A stretch of 64,000 nucleotides of DNA, from the NCBI GenBank assembly GCA_030490835.1, contig CM059971.1:59692012-59756011 (forward strand), in the 5' to 3' direction. The translations under genes and the position numbers were made by a program. Source of the DNA: Annona cherimola (Eukaryota; Streptophyta; Magnoliopsida; Magnoliales; Annonaceae). The notes under the pieces were generated by a model. The model saw only the letters and a list, made by a program, of their open reading frames with translations, was not told the DNA's origin and did no database searches. Position 1 is the stretch's first letter, and each line of letters starts with the position of its first letter. Of the stretch, positions 42,961-56,569 are shown one piece after another.

Positions 42961-45239
42961 TTGTAATTTGTACTAGTTGAGTTCACATCATCCTCCTCTC
43001 TCCTTGCTATTGGTGCTTTCTTGATCTCGCTTTGTCCTCTTTCCATGTTCTTTTATCTACATCAATGAAAACCTCCACCTTTACTATCTCAAAAGAAAAA
43101 ATCCCTAGCCGCTGCAAGCTTATCATCTACAACCTCCATTATTGCTTTTCATGACCACCCATCATCGGCAATTGTTACCATTTCAACCTTGCACAATCTC
43201 TAGTGACGTTCGGCGATTAGCTGTCACCATAGCAATAATTGCCAATGATCTTTTGATGACCTTAATACTAACTTCTTCTTTGTTACATCTCTAATTTCTT
43301 CACAAATTAATCGTAGCATATTGATCATCTCCAGATTTGGCTACTTAACACTATTGCCACTCATCATCACTGCTAAATCTAGCCCCCTTTTCTCATTGGT
43401 TGTCTGCCATAGTCAGCCATCTTTATTGCTATTTAATCAATGGACGAAATCGCGGCAATCACTATTGCTAGATAGTCGTGTGCTTGCTGCTACTTTGACA
43501 ATGGGCAAAACCATCACATCATGGGTTAAAAAACCCATAAGCTATAGTAATCATTGGTCTAATCAGAAACTCAGGTCTAATGTTGCGGCCATTCGCCTCC
43601 GCAAACTGCTTAAAAATATAGCCAACCATAGCCTTAATCACGTTATCATTATCATCAACCTCCACGGTCATTCTGTCATGTCACACTATTAGATCTAACC
43701 AAATACCTAGATCTGCAGATCTCCATTCACCACATGAGTCAGATCTGACCGTCTACAAAACATATCTCATAAAAATAATACACCACAACATACCTTCTTT
43801 GGCTAAAGCACATTAATCCACCTTGATCGCCTATTGCCAAATCTACAAAAATCGCCATGAACTAGATTTGGCCGTTCATCCACCATGTATCTTCTGCCTT
43901 CCATTAATGATCAACCACCGTGATCTTACCATCAAAACCATTGATCCAACACGATGTTGCTTTTCGTATCATCGACCAAAACTAGAGCTATAATATTGCT
44001 GTTAGGAAACATGATTTAGTTTAAGTATTTATAACAAATTAAGACCAGAAAGCGATAATAACATCATGTATATAAGACACCAATATTTACGTGGAAACCT
44101 TTCAATATAGTAGGAAAAAATCACACGAGACGCATAGGAATCTACTATGATAAATAAGTTGCAAAGATACAAAAAGAATGACTCATACTCATACTTTGAC
44201 AACCTTTCTTTCATGGCCCATCAAGACAACTAATAGGGCTCCACTGAATCTCTAACTAATACACTTATAAATAGAACTTTCATAAGTACTTATGCAAAAT
44301 CAATATGCACTCTTTTACATATTCCTCACACACTCTCACAAGATGACTATTATTGAAATAACCCATGCGTAGAATGCAAGATACAACTTTAGATTTTAAC
44401 TAGTCAAGCTCAATGTCTAGTAACCATTAAATTTAGCCAGGGCATAAGTCATCATAACTCACGTATCAAACACATATGACCTGAATTTATTTGGGTGAGC
44501 ATAACATCCAATTAAAATTGATACCAAGAGTTTCTTTATGAATAAAGTTTAAATGCTATGGTCTTTCAAAAAAAATAATTGTTAGAGAAAATCTTAACAA
44601 GATCGCAAAAATCTAAAGGGCAAATGCAAATAGCCAAAAAATCTCCCATTTGACTAGAGTCCATGTGAGGTGCAACTTGTGTGAGTTAAATCTAAACTCG
44701 ATAAAAAGGCTTTTTTAAAATTGTAACTTGAAGAACTTGAAACAAATTTGAATTGAAATAATCTGAACCTATTTTTAATTTGATATAACGTATATTACAT
44801 ACAAAGTCCTGCTTTTATATAAATTAGTTATATAGAAGTAGTTTAGTGACTCTGTGCATTTTAGTATTTAGTGAGGATCGATGAAGAGTTCACTTTATTT
44901 ATTGTATTTAATATATTTCTTTAATAGAAACCAAGTTTATTCAAAATCGAAAATATACATGGCCAAACTTGCTAAAAAAATATATTCATGGTTAAAAATT
45001 TCATCCAAAATAGAGATGACATCAACCAAATTTGCTAAAATATATTTTATTCATAGATAATATAATATATATAATATTTTATAGAATCATCTATCCATAA
45101 ATAATAATACAACAGTTACCATAAGTATCGAGGATCCATATTTAACCCGTGACTTTTTAAAAAATTAATATATTTTAACATATATAAACCATTTATCATA
45201 TTTATCCATGTCTATTTCTTTATAATTCTAAAAATTACA
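42961..45239. other. Unassigned intergenic sequence
   Basis: Short open frames exist (for example 43321-43692) but show no family motifs. The sequence may be decayed copia internal or LTR sequence, given its neighbours. Confidence 0.4.
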
Positions 45240-45700
45240 TATCTTATAAACATTTAGATAGCTTATAGAACTTATCTTTTTGTGATTTTGATGATAACAA
45301 GCTACTTGATTGATCTTGGTTAGAATTGAATATTTTGATAGGTCCAACTGTGTATAAGATATTCTTGTGAGGAGAGAAATTTAGTTATGGTAATCTCCTT
45401 GAATGTGATTGGTTGGATGCTTAATTGTGATTGGTTGGATGGTTAATTATGATTGATTATAAATTGATATGCTTGAGATATTATGTGAGATTGATATAGT
45501 TCATGGTGTTTGTGTTTAAATAGAATGGGAAGGTACGAACTGTATTATGGATAAGCAACAAACTGGAACAAAATTTCATTTTTCAAAAAACTAGGACAAG
45601 CTAACTATTTTGAAGAAAAAAGTTGACCGATAACTCAGTCGTACCACTCTTTCTTTGGTAGGTAAAAAGGTAGACTATTTTCTAGAAGTGCAAAAATCTT
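45240..45700 (+). mobile_element. Copia-type LTR-like or leader sequence
   Basis: tttgtgattttgatgataac resembles sequence at the LTR/internal border of SIRE-like copia elements. A ttgtgattggttggatg block is repeated near 45408 and 45427. It lies upstream of copia coding remnants in the same orientation. Confidence 0.35.
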
Positions 45701-45829
45701 GCAAATGAGCCTTATTCAACTGTACATATAGTCAAGATACCTTCTAGGGATATAATTGTCTACAATTGGAGCTCAAAGGGGAGACTCAAGGCATGCTTTC
45801 TAGGAAAGCAACTCTTGAGAAGAATCTTG

Positions 45830-46890
45830 AGAAGAATCTGACCATTGAGAACATGTTCTTCAAGGAATTGTTGTAAAGGTTCCAAGAGCTTAGCTTTGAA
45901 AATCTATTGCAAGTGATTCTACAAATTTGTAACTTATGCAAATTTAGAAAACAAAGAAATTTTTTTTTTTAAACTTAAGAATGGTTTGTCAACATCAAAA
46001 CCTTTAAGTTGTTGTGTATAGACTTATTTGAATCTACAAGAACTGAGAGTTTATTCGAAAAATACTATGCTTATATCTTGGTTGATGATTATTCCATATA
46101 AACTTGGATATTGTTTCTCAGGAGCAAAGATGAGTGCTTCAAAATATTTCAAAATTTTTATTGCAAAGGTTAAAATGAAAGTGGTTCGCCAATTTATCAT
46201 ATCTAGAATGATTATAGTAGAAGATCTAAAATTATAATTTTTTTTAAATTATGTAATAATTTTGGAATATTTCACAATTTTCTTCTCATAAAACTCCATA
46301 GCAAAACGGAGTTGTTGAAAAAATTAGACTTTAATTCAAATGATATGGACTATGTTGATTAATGTTAATCTATCTCATGGCCATCGGGTTGAGGCTTGGC
46401 TTTATCATAAACCATGTGTATATTTGCTTAATTATGAAAAAGACACCATATGAGTTGTGGAAATGATAAAAACCAACTGTCACATATTTTTATTTGTTTA
46501 GTTATAGATGCTTTGTTTTGAATAATTAAAAAATAATTTAGGAAAATTTGACATCGAAAGTGTTCAAGGCATCTTTTTGGATACCCATCAACTAGTAAGG
46601 CATTTTACATTTATAGCAAATAAACATACATTGTTGAAGAGCCAATACACTTAAAATTTCGATGAAATTGACAACAAGCAAGAAAAGTTGAAATTGTAAG
46701 TGATGATGAAGGTGAGATCATTGATTCACCTCGTAGGAATAATGAGAAGATGTAAATGAACTAGAGGGCAATGATGAACAAGGGCATAGTAATTCAGAAA
46801 AACTAGACACAGAAAAAGAGGTAAAGGAGGATGATAAGGTAAAACTTCAACTTGTTTCAAAGAGAAGTAGAATTTAAAAAATCATCCCAT
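45830..46890 (+). pseudogene. Ty1/copia gag-pre-integrase and integrase remnant
   Basis: Successive frames show a GAG-pre-integrase tail (LCKFRKQ, then MVCQHQNL-like sequence), the integrase core AYILVDDYSI and FLRSKDECFK, SPIYHI, KTPYELWK in a changed frame, and NLGKF-like and VSDDEGEIID sequence near 46700. This order matches Ty1/copia pol between protease and reverse transcriptase. There are many stops and frame changes, and reverse transcriptase was not found downstream, so only a part remains. Confidence 0.7.
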
Positions 46891-48398
46891 GGATTACATA
46901 ATTGGGGATATATATAATATGATTAAAATCAAAAAATCAATACAAAATGTCCTTTGTCATGGTTGAACACAACGGATGACGTGAATTTTATATCAACTAT
47001 CCAAGTAAACCAAATAAATAGAGTTTCATTGCAATAAGTTTCATAAAAGTGGTATATTTGATCAAAAGTGGACCCCACACATATTAGAATGCAATGAAAC
47101 TTTACGCAATCATTTATCTATATATAAATTTTATAGCAAATGATTTACATGTTGAAAAAACCACTTTAAAGTTGTTATTTACATTAATCTATTTTATTAC
47201 GTTAAATTTGTACCATTTTCAGATGGAGCCCATATACATATCCGATTGGGATGAAAATTAGTATGGTAATAAAATACATTATTCTAAATACAATGTGTGA
47301 AGTAGATTATGATTTGATAATCATGTGGGGCCCATTTTAGCGATGCTGCACCGGAATATTTCTGTATATATATATATAACAACCAAATAATATTTCTTCA
47401 TATATTTTTTTTATGAATATATTTCTTCATATTTATGTATGTTATCTATTTATGTTATATTGTGTATGTCATTGTTATTTTAAAATTGTATTATAGATAA
47501 CTCATATTATTTTCATTTATATCTATGTTTATACTTATATTATTTATTTTTATTTTTGTTACTTTTCTTCCTTTATCTTGTTTTGCAAAATTAAATTTTA
47601 TTTAAAAAATATGTTATACATTATTATATCTTTAAATAGTTAGTACTTTTGTTATATAATTTGTTATTATTATATTTTTATATGAAATATTATGCTTGTC
47701 ACTCATTTTTTCTAAGGATATGCTTGTCACTCCCAAGGCAAATGAAAACTTGCTGACCTGAGTTTCAATCCAAATGTCAACTTGAATATAATTTGCATAA
47801 ACATGTTTAAGATTTAAGTTTTACAAATAAGGTATTTAAAATTTTTCCAAAACCAATTTATATAAATAAGGTTAGGTTTTTATTTTATTTTTATAAATAT
47901 GATTGAAGTTAGAATTCAAGTTTAGGTTTTCTACATGTGTCCAACTTCTATGTAACCAAGTTATATAAAAATGTTTTCCTATTTTGTTGATTGATGAAAA
48001 ATTCTCTAAATCTATTATATTTAGCATCATTTATTTAGTTAGAAAATCAAGTTTTGTCGGTCCCAATGTATTTGCCAAAGTAGTCAAGTGGGGTGGGAGA
48101 GAGGGGGAGGGTGGGGGATAGATTAAGTACTAAAATTTTTTTGCGAATACAAAAATGTGTAATAAAAGACAATTGTCAAAAAGTGAATAAATGATTGGAG
48201 ATGAATAACGGATGAAACATGCAATCACCCACATGGGATATAATGGTTTGGTTTAAACCAAGACACCAACTCCACTCTTTGTGGCCAAAACCACAAGTTC
48301 TAGTGTATCAATTTAATACAAGGTTACAACATATATTGGTTTCTTGAGCTCACTAACTTTTAACATACTACTTGTGGATATGAATCAATACACAAAAC
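46891..48398. other. AT-rich intergenic sequence
   Basis: No coding motif was found. A G-rich run, tggggtgggagagaggggga, lies near 48090. Confidence 0.45.
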
Positions 48399-48401
48399 TA
48401 A

Positions 48402-48683
48402 GTGAGACATTTGGGAATGGATAAAACTTTTGATGAAAAGTTGTAGAGAGTAGAAGTTATCAAATGATGTGATATGATAGGGATAATGATGAAGAGTAAA
48501 TAGAATAAAGTTAAAATAGATAGGTTAGTTGTGTGGATAGTTGTGTAGAAATTATCGTAAAGTAGGATAGTTGTATAGAAATATGTAAAGAAATAGTTAA
48601 AAAATAGGATAGTTGTGGAGAGTGAAAAGTTTTAGATTGAAAAGTTTTAACTTGACAATTTTTACTCATTAACAAACACACCC
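48402..48683. mobile_element. Harbinger-like MITE
   Basis: Degraded left end GTGAGACATTTGGGAATGG, good right end AACAAACACACCC, with TAA at 48399-48401 and 48684-48686. Length 282 bp. Confidence 0.75.
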
Positions 48684-48686
48684 TAA

Positions 48687-49164
48687 GAATACTAAGTGTT
48701 GCAATAACTCCCTAGTGTTGAGGGGAAATAAGAAGTAAAAGTATTTTGTAGTCTGTTAATATATTTATATGTAGAATGAATGCTCAACTTATTTGTCTCG
48801 ACCCTTTTTGATTGGGCAGTAAGTCTCTATATGTATAGCTACTTTGACTGTTCCTTAGCTCTTCCAAGGGATAGGTGAACATTGAAAATATATTTGTAGT
48901 GTGTTTGGATAGTGATAAATTTTTTTTATTTTTATAAACATCATGACATCCAGATATTATAATGAAGCACATTCATACCCTCACACATAGAGGGAAATTT
49001 TTTTTCTAAATTCTCACCACTGGATGATTATTGTAAAACCCCACCATAGGAGGACTAAACTATAAATAATCATACATGATACATGCAAACTCCCAATATC
49101 GACCACATAACTTGCACTTGGCGAAACAGTCGTGTTACCATGACGCCTCAGACGTCGTGGAAAA
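48687..49164. other. Unassigned sequence
   Basis: No gene or repeat boundary could be supported. Confidence 0.4.
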
Positions 49165-49385
49165 AGTGATAAAACTTTTAATAAAGAGTTTTTTAGGTAA
49201 AATTTTTTGAAATGAGAAAAGATGATATGATATAATAAAGGTAATGATGAAAATTAAAGAGAATAAAGTTAAAATAAATAAATTAAATATATGAGTAGTT
49301 GTGTATAAATGATTAGAAAATAGAATAGTTGTATAGAAAAAATAAAAAATAATTAAAAAAATATAGTAGTTGTACTCAAACTATT
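49165..49385. mobile_element. Degenerate Harbinger-like MITE
   Basis: gtgataaaacttttaataaa and gatgatatgatataataaag followed by gtaatgatgaaaatt identify the family; the terminal motifs are lost. Confidence 0.45.
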
Positions 49386-49538
49386 AGTCTACAACCATCA
49401 GAAACGTTGCAAGAGTGGCACAAGGCGCTGCTTTTTATATCGCTACTTCTAGTAACCGGATTTGGCATACATAATTGATCATTTTTGATAAAAGTTTGCA
49501 AGCCTAGCTCGAATAATTATGAATTTTGATGAAACTTA

Positions 49539-49774
49539 GGGTGTGTTTGACAATGTGCAAAAAATGTCAAGTTAAAACTTTTCACTCTCCATAACTATCA
49601 TATTTTTTAATTACTTTTTCACATTTTTCTATACAACTACCCACACAACTAACCTATCTATTTTAACTTTATATTCTTTACTCCTTATCATTACCCCTAT
49701 CATATCACATCATTTGACAGCTTTCATTCTCCAAAACTATTCATCAAAAGTTTTATACATTCCCAAACACACCC
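49539..49774. mobile_element. Harbinger-like MITE, short copy
   Basis: GGGTGTGTTTGACAATGTG to CCCAAACACACCC, with TTA at 49536-49538 and 49775-49777. At 236 bp it lacks part of the core found in 290-bp copies. Confidence 0.85.
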
Positions 49775-49833
49775 TTATTATGAATCTTCTTCAGTGTTCA
49801 GAGTGTTATTCCAACACAAACCTTGTAAAAAAT

Positions 49834-52700
49834 TGTGGCGCCCCGAACCAAGGCGTCCACATAGTCCTTACTCCAAGATCTTGTCGATTGGTAAGTGTGA
49901 ATCAGGATTGTTGCCCTGATCACGCGGCGGGTTCTTAATTGGATCTCGTCCAATTTTTTTTTCATTTCTTTTTCTTTCATCATATAAACATATACTCATC
50001 ATCATTCATGATGAACTTATCCATAACATCATAAATCATCAACTTCTCATATTATTCATACCTTCATAATTTCATACAATCTATGTCCTTTCTCATCATA
50101 TCCCATTAGGGAATTTGTTCATACAAAAATCTACTAACCTTTGTAGATTCTTCTTTTCTTTTAGCAACTCGTGCCCTTCATTTCTTGTCTTTCCCTACAC
50201 CTGTCTGAGGTTGGGAAAACAAAACATGAGTCGAAACTTAATAAGCAAGCATTTTTCATTTTAAATGCATTCCTCTCCATTTGGTAGAAGACACTTACCA
50301 AGTGATCAACTACCAATGGAATAGAAACCTTTTCGTAAACCATTTTTGAAGATCTTTCATAAACCATTCATGAAAACCATTCGTAAATGCATTTCTCTCC
50401 ATTCGATAGGAGCACTTAGCAAGTGATCAACTATCAATGGAATAGAAACCTTTTCATAAACATTGGATGTGCACATGCTTCCTTTCCACTCCTGACATAA
50501 ACCTTCGTGTGCGGGTACGCTAGCTCAGGGAACATCTCACATAACATGGTCAAATACGCCGGCTGTCTCCGACTTGGCCTCATCAAGGGGAACCTCTCTT
50601 CCTCTTGACGCCTACATGGTTCCTACATGCATGACTTTTGATTTCCCCAGCGTTATATACCTCTTACACTAGGTAACTTGTCATTCTTATGTAGAGAATT
50701 ATTTGCACCATCCCTTAAAAACATAATTTCAAATCCATGCTTTTCTTTTCAATCCATGTATAAAAATGCAATGCATTCATTCAAACATGACCTCTGGGGA
50801 GGACGCCGTCGGCACACAGCCCATACGACTCGGCAATAATGAAGGGAGACTCTCTGATCCGCTTTCTACCTTTACCAAAGCCTCTTCCTTATACATCATA
50901 CATGTGCACATGTCCATGAACATCACATGGGAATAAAATCATATTTTCAAAAGGGTTTGCTTGCTTACCTCCTCAGTCCGTGTCCTCCACCTTTTCCTTT
51001 CCTTTTTCCCTATACAAGGAAAATGGATATTTTATCCATCCATTCTATGTTTTAGTTTACTTTCCATGCTTGCTTTATAACCATTTATTACCTCATTCCC
51101 ATAAAGGTTAATGGTATAAAGATACTTGGTCATTACCCATTTATATGAATTTTTATCCATAAATCCTTTGAAAATTTCATCCATATATCCTCATAAAATA
51201 TAAAAATAAATCTCAACTTTTTCCCAAAATCACGCTGTTACTGTTCATGGTACTGTAGCAATTACCGTTCATCCGAGGTTACAGTTCACAGCAACGTGGG
51301 TTACTGTTCATGGGTTCCAAAAATTGATATTTTTTCCAAAAATAAAAAATACCATGACATAGATTATGCTTAGTATATCATGAAAAATTCATGAATTATG
51401 AATTTATCATCATTAACTTGGCTAAATAAATCATTTTCTCCATCTACTAAAAATCAACATAAATTCACTTAAGCATAATCCTTAATTCCAAAAATCATAA
51501 AATTAATATATCATCATTCCAACATCATATTTATCATATGCATATATCCCAAATCATCATTTATCAATTTTGGAGCATTATTTTCACATATCATATACTA
51601 TCTTCCCGAATGCTCCATTTTTGCTCCAAATTTTCGATGTTTCGGCATGATTCCAATTAAGCATTATAACTTTACTTATTTTCTCATGCTTAAGAATTAT
51701 CTAAGCATGGTTTTACCCTACTTAACATCCAAAAAAAATTTGGAAAGAAATTGCTTACCTCAAATGGAGAACTTCTCATTTCCTTCCTTCTCTCCTTCTC
51801 TCTCTATGGCCAAAATGTGTTTTGGGGGTGGGAATGCTTGAATTGCTCAAGCTTGGAGTGCCTTTGGACGTCCACCCCTGCCCCCTATTTATACTTTTTG
51901 ATTTTTCACATATTTACAATTTACCCCCTCTTGCTTGAGGTGTAAATTTGCAAATGTATTTTTTTCTAATTTTAAAAGGTGCATGGAGCATTGTGCATCC
52001 CCCCTAGGCCTGCTCCAGCAGCCCTATTGCAGCCCTATTTTTACCTATTTTTTTATTTTTTTAAAATTAATTAATTTAGGCTAAATTAATTCTAGCCATT
52101 GATATTTGATGAGGATGATCATGGGCCATTGGATCATGCCCCAAAAGTCCATGCTCCAGCAGCAATTGCAGGCTTTGCATTAATTTTATTTAATTAAAAT
52201 TAATCAAAGTCAAATGCCATTAATGAAAAAGTAAAGTTACTTTTTCCCTTTTCAAATGACATTTAATCTTGACCCTTAATTCATGATCCTTGATTAATCT
52301 TGGACCATTCATCATATCCATCATCATATCTTGGCCACCCATAAAAAAATTCATCTTGATCCGATGTCCGGATTGCAAGATATGAATTTTTCTTCATTTT
52401 CTTCAAAAATCAATTAAAAATCCGAAAATTCATATTTTAATCCAAAAAACATTTTTGTCCTGTAGTGGAAGCTTCCTTTTTCGTCTTTTATGATTAAGTT
52501 AATCCAAAGTGATTAACTTAACATATTTCCTTAATCCCACGTTTACTATTCACATTTCACTATTCACGTGCACTATTCATCCGAATTTCCTGTATAAGTA
52601 TTTTAACCTTCATTTCCATATATTTCATATCCATCAATAGATATTTCTCAAATATATTACCTAGGGTTTACAACCCTAGGGTTTTGTACACGTCTCAAAG
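49834..52700. mobile_element. Possible large LTR or non-coding retroelement segment
   Basis: It opens tgtggcgccccgaaccaagg and contains GC-rich blocks (for example 50780-50890) and several tactgttcatg/actattcac motifs (51236-51310, 52545-52580). It lacks open frames of retroelement proteins and ends near tagggttttgtaca. A solo LTR is possible, but no TSD was found. Confidence 0.3.
50263..50462. repeat. Imperfect tandem duplication, about 125-bp period
   Basis: aatgcattcctctccatttg then ...aagtgatcaactaccaatgg (from 50263) returns as aatgcatttctctccattcg then ...aagtgatcaactatcaatgg (from 50387). Both are followed by aatagaaaccttttc. Confidence 0.7.
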
Positions 52701-52846
52701 ATCGGAGTTCCACAAAAACTATTCAAAATTTTGAATCGTAGGAAGATCTATTTATTATTTTTCTTCACCTAAATATCTATTTTGCTTTTATCTAACCACT
52801 TTTGTCTTGCTTTTGTACTTTGGATAATAATTTTTGAATTATATAA

Positions 52847-53077
52847 GAGGAATGGTCCTATATTATCGGCGTTTATATACGTATTTAAAACATCTCGATT
52901 TTTAAAAATTTCAAAATATATATACATATATTCAAAAATAATAAAACTTGATTTATATATTAAATACACTTAGATAAACAAATATATGAAAAAAAAATAT
53001 AAAAATATTGTAAATGAGTTTTTTGACATGATTTAAGCGAGAAGTTTGCTTATTTCAAACTAATAGGATCATGTCTC
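52847..53077. mobile_element. MULE-type MITE, internally deleted copy
   Basis: gaggaatggtcctatatta at the left and aactaataggatcatgtctc at the right match the ends of the 399-bp family. Flanks attatataa and gttatttaa agree at 7 of 9 positions. Length 231 bp. Confidence 0.6.
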
Positions 53078-53086
53078 GTTATTTAA

Positions 53087-53619
53087 ATGAAGTACAGCAT
53101 TACGAATAGTTTCTTGATGCTTGTCTTGGTAAATTGATGTACTTCTTTCACGGACAAATAGGTTCCATTGCTTCCTTCGACTAACTTGAACATTTTGCTC
53201 TTTTTTCAACTAAGGTTGAAGTTAATTTCATAAGGATTAGTATTCTGTATTATTATTCATGTTTTCTCTCGTGATTAAAACATATTTGATTATCATATTA
53301 AATCTAAAATGAACAATATGTATTCATGATTTGAACTCAATCATTTCATCTGAATTAAAGATGTCCATGGCTACATTTGTGTATGAATAATTATAGATTC
53401 ATGAGCGAATTATCAAAAATGCTTAGAATATTAACAGATGCATTAGATTGTATAATAGTTTATAGAATGATTTATCTATATACTAATTATTTTTAGAAGA
53501 GCATTAAATCATTTTATTTGGTTGATTTTACACATTTGTATATAAAATCACGCACAATTATGTTAAATAATTAATTCGATTTTTAGAAAATATAAATTAT
53601 ATTATAGATAAGGTATTCT
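53087..53619. other. AT-rich intergenic sequence
   Basis: Nothing recognisable apart from A/T runs. Confidence 0.45.
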
Positions 53620-54010
53620 TGTTTACGCCCAACAGTTTACGAACCAATTAAAACTTTTTCATTTAAAATTTTTCACTCTTCACGACTACTCTATTTTTAA
53701 TTATTTTTTTCATATTTTTTTATATAACTAACATACTTTTCAATTATTTCTACACAATTACCAATACAACTAACTTATTTATTTCAATTTTATTCTCTTT
53801 ACTCCTCACCATTACATCTATCATATCGTGTCGTTTTTTTCTTTTTTTAAAAACTTTTACGCCGAAAGCATATTTAGCAAGTACTAAAACTTTTCAAATA
53901 AAAAATTTTCACTTTTCACAATTACCTTATTTTAAATTATTTTTCTCATCTTCCTATACAACTATCGTATTTTCTAATCATTTCTACATATATACTCATA
54001 CAACTAACCT
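53620..54010. mobile_element. Two adjoining degenerate Harbinger-like MITE pieces
   Basis: tttttcactcttcacgacta, caattatttctacacaatta and the Ctcaccattacatctatcat core appear at 53630-53875. A second, shorter set (cacttttcacaattacctta) appears at 53880-54010. Ends are not preserved. Confidence 0.4.
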
Positions 54011-55023
54011 CGTTTTAAGAAAATAAATTTTTAGTAATGCAAAATTTTACATTAATTGTTACTTTAATGGCGCTATAATTGCAATGCTATAAGTCCGTCA
54101 CAAAAGGCTTTTGTGATATTTTTTTTGAACTTGTCGCCAAAAATTAGATTTTTAATGATAATTTTTGTTACGGAAAAGTTACTTTTTACAACATCAATCA
54201 TGCTATTGCTGCTAAAAAAGCTAGTTTTTAGCAACAATAGTTATTTATGTCGCTAAATTAAATTTTTTATGACAAAAAGTATTAAGTATCGCAAAAAACA
54301 TGTCACAAAATGTAAATTCTCATGGAGTGTTAACATTATTTCTTTACTCCTCATCAATATTTCTATCGTATCATATTATTTTCTTCTATTTCAAAAATTT
54401 TTATACCAAAAATTTTATCCATTTCCGAAAATACCCAAAAAACAATTTTATCAAAAAATTTTATTACTTTCTGAACACACTCATGTTATATCATATTATT
54501 TCTTCCGTTTTAAACATTTTTACCTAAAAAAAATTTCATCAAAAAGTTTTTTATAGAAAATTTTTATTTCTTCCGTAGGACACCCATGATAAATGCAGTG
54601 CTAGTGGTTTCATTCGAGCGGAACGCTTGTACATGAGGGCTAGGGCGGTAGAAAGACATTCAAAGCGAGTTGCACCCTCTTGTCCGACCGCCAGCAGTTT
54701 CTAGAGCGCTCTTATTCTGTCCGGATTTCTCTCGTCTCTCCTATCTTCTCACGTACTCAAAGGCTGGATTCTTCCTCTCCTGCATATTAGTCCGTCTTCC
54801 ATTCAAGTCCAAACCATCTCTTACCATCTCTCTCCCTCCCAAAAGCCACCCACCTTGTCATGACTTCCTTAACTAATCCAAAACTCCAACTCCATTTTCC
54901 CTCCAACAGACAACCCACACGGCCACACCATATCTCTTCTTTGCTTCCACCTCCAACCCCCACCAAAACCCAAGAATCTTATCACCCAACACCAGCAAAT
55001 CCTCCCCACGACACGTCCATCTC
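54011..55023. other. Upstream region of the transporter gene
   Basis: At 54030-54300 motifs such as gtcgctaaa and tagcaacaatag recur, as in ends of some DNA transposons. From about 54640 the sequence turns CT-rich and GC-richer and probably includes the promoter and 5'UTR. An in-frame TAA at 54874 followed by no ATG supports the start at 55024. No definite TATA box is claimed. Confidence 0.4.
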
Positions 55024-56569
55024 ATGATGGAACCACTCACGATAGCCAACCAACCGCCAAAACCTCTACCTCCCTTCCTCCAGCGCAAAAGCAACAATGG
55101 GGACTGCAGCTGCCATTTGCTGAAGGCTGATAAGAAACGGTTGGTGGATCTTTGCGGATTTGGTTACTGGCTTCAGGGTTTTAGGTGCTTTCCATGGCTG
55201 GCACTCAACTTCTGCATTGCCCAAGGCCTTAACCTGCACCCCTCCACCTTGCAGCTGGTGCAGAACTTAGCCAACTTGCCCATGGTAGCCAAACCTCTGT
55301 ATGGCATCATCTCCGACGCCGTTTACTTTGGTAATGCTCATAGATTACCTTACATATCTGTTGGAGGTGGGTATCTGGTTCTTCTTTCTCTGTGTTCAAG
55401 AAAATAACTCAATGCTAGAACAGGAATTTGAATATCTAATAAAACTCATATCAAATGATGCAGCTCTATTGCAGATTCTTTCATGGGGATTGCTGGCAAC
55501 AATGCCGGTCACCGGTGGAACTTACCCTGCACTAATGGCATGCATACTACTTAGTAATCTTGGAGCATCATTGGCCGAGGTTGCAACCGATGCTCTAATC
55601 ACTGAATTCAGTAACAGAGAGAAAGGAGGAGAGCTCCAATCCTTTGCATTCATGGCCCTTGCAGCAGGAGGGATTCTAGGCAACTTGACTGGAGAATTTC
55701 TCCTGCAGAGAAACCAACAGCCCCAAACGATGTTTCTCATGTTCTGTGTACTTCTCTCTCTCCAGCTATGGGCCTCCTTGACAACAAGAGAGACTTCAAT
55801 GGATTCAATGCAATCCCCAGAGCAGCATCATAAAGCAAGGTCCATATCAGGAAGTCTAAGCCAGATGGTGAATGAGCTATGCACAGCTATTAGCAAAGAA
55901 GAGATACTTTATCCTCTTTCTTGGGTGGTGGCTTCTGTTGCAATGGTTCCAATTCAGTCAGGAACCTTATTTTGCTATCAGACTCAGAGCCTAAAGATCA
56001 ACCCTTCCATCATTGGGTTGTCAAAAGTGATTGGGCAGTTGATGGTCTTATTCATGACGGTAGCTTACAACCGATACCTAAAGCAAGTCCCAACGAGAAG
56101 CCTAATCAGTTGGGTTCAGACAACATATGCATTATCACTTCTATCAGACCTGTTTCTTGTGAAACAGCTGAATATCATGTTGGGCATTTCAAATGACATT
56201 TATGTGCTCAGCATGTCAGCTTTAGGAGAAGCAATTGCACAGTTTAAGCTCTTTCCTTTCTCTGTACTGCTTGCAAAATTATGCCCAAAGGGGTGTGAAG
56301 GTTCACTACCTGCTTTCTTAGCATCAGCATTATGCGCATCATCGATATTCAGTGGCTTCTTGGGAGTTGGGTTGGCGATTCTGATGGGGGTATCATCAGA
56401 GGATTACACAAGCTTACCCGCTGGAATTTTTTTGCAGTTCTTGGCTGCTTTAGCCCCTCTGGGCTGGGTTTCTTACCTACTTGTTTCAGATACGGCTGAC
56501 GACAAGAAACGGAAGGCAAAGAATGGCAATTCTGCCTACCGGGAACAAAGAGAATTAAATCTGGCGTAA
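55024..56569 (+). CDS. Folate-biopterin transporter-like membrane protein
   Basis: There are two exons, 55024-55366 and 55464-56569. The 97-bp intron starts GTGGGTAT and ends atgcag, and joining restores PYISVGALLQILSWG across the junction. The product is 482 aa. Visible family features are GYWLQGFRCFPWLALNF, PMVAKPLYGIISD at about residues 85-97, and GASLAEVATDALITEF at about 185-200. About ten to twelve hydrophobic helices follow the major-facilitator pattern of the FBT (BT1) family. Members carry folates or pterins across membranes; some plant members are in plastids. The N-terminus here is short and not clearly a transit peptide. The ATG at 55024 is the first in frame after a stop at 54874; the next ATG is adjacent. 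Length is normal, no breaks are seen, and this is the only clear host gene in the window. Substrate and location are inferred. Confidence 0.9.

Noticed and set aside
43321..43692. A 123-codon frame as a gene
   Set aside because: It starts at TTG, has no recognisable motif, and lies in sequence that looks like decayed retroelement.
54030..54300. CACTA-like subterminal repeats (gtcgctaaa motifs)
   Set aside because: Too few and too irregular, and no CACTA end or 3-bp TSD was found.
55522..55740. Minus-strand frame inside the transporter gene
   Set aside because: Shadow of the conserved sense-strand coding sequence.
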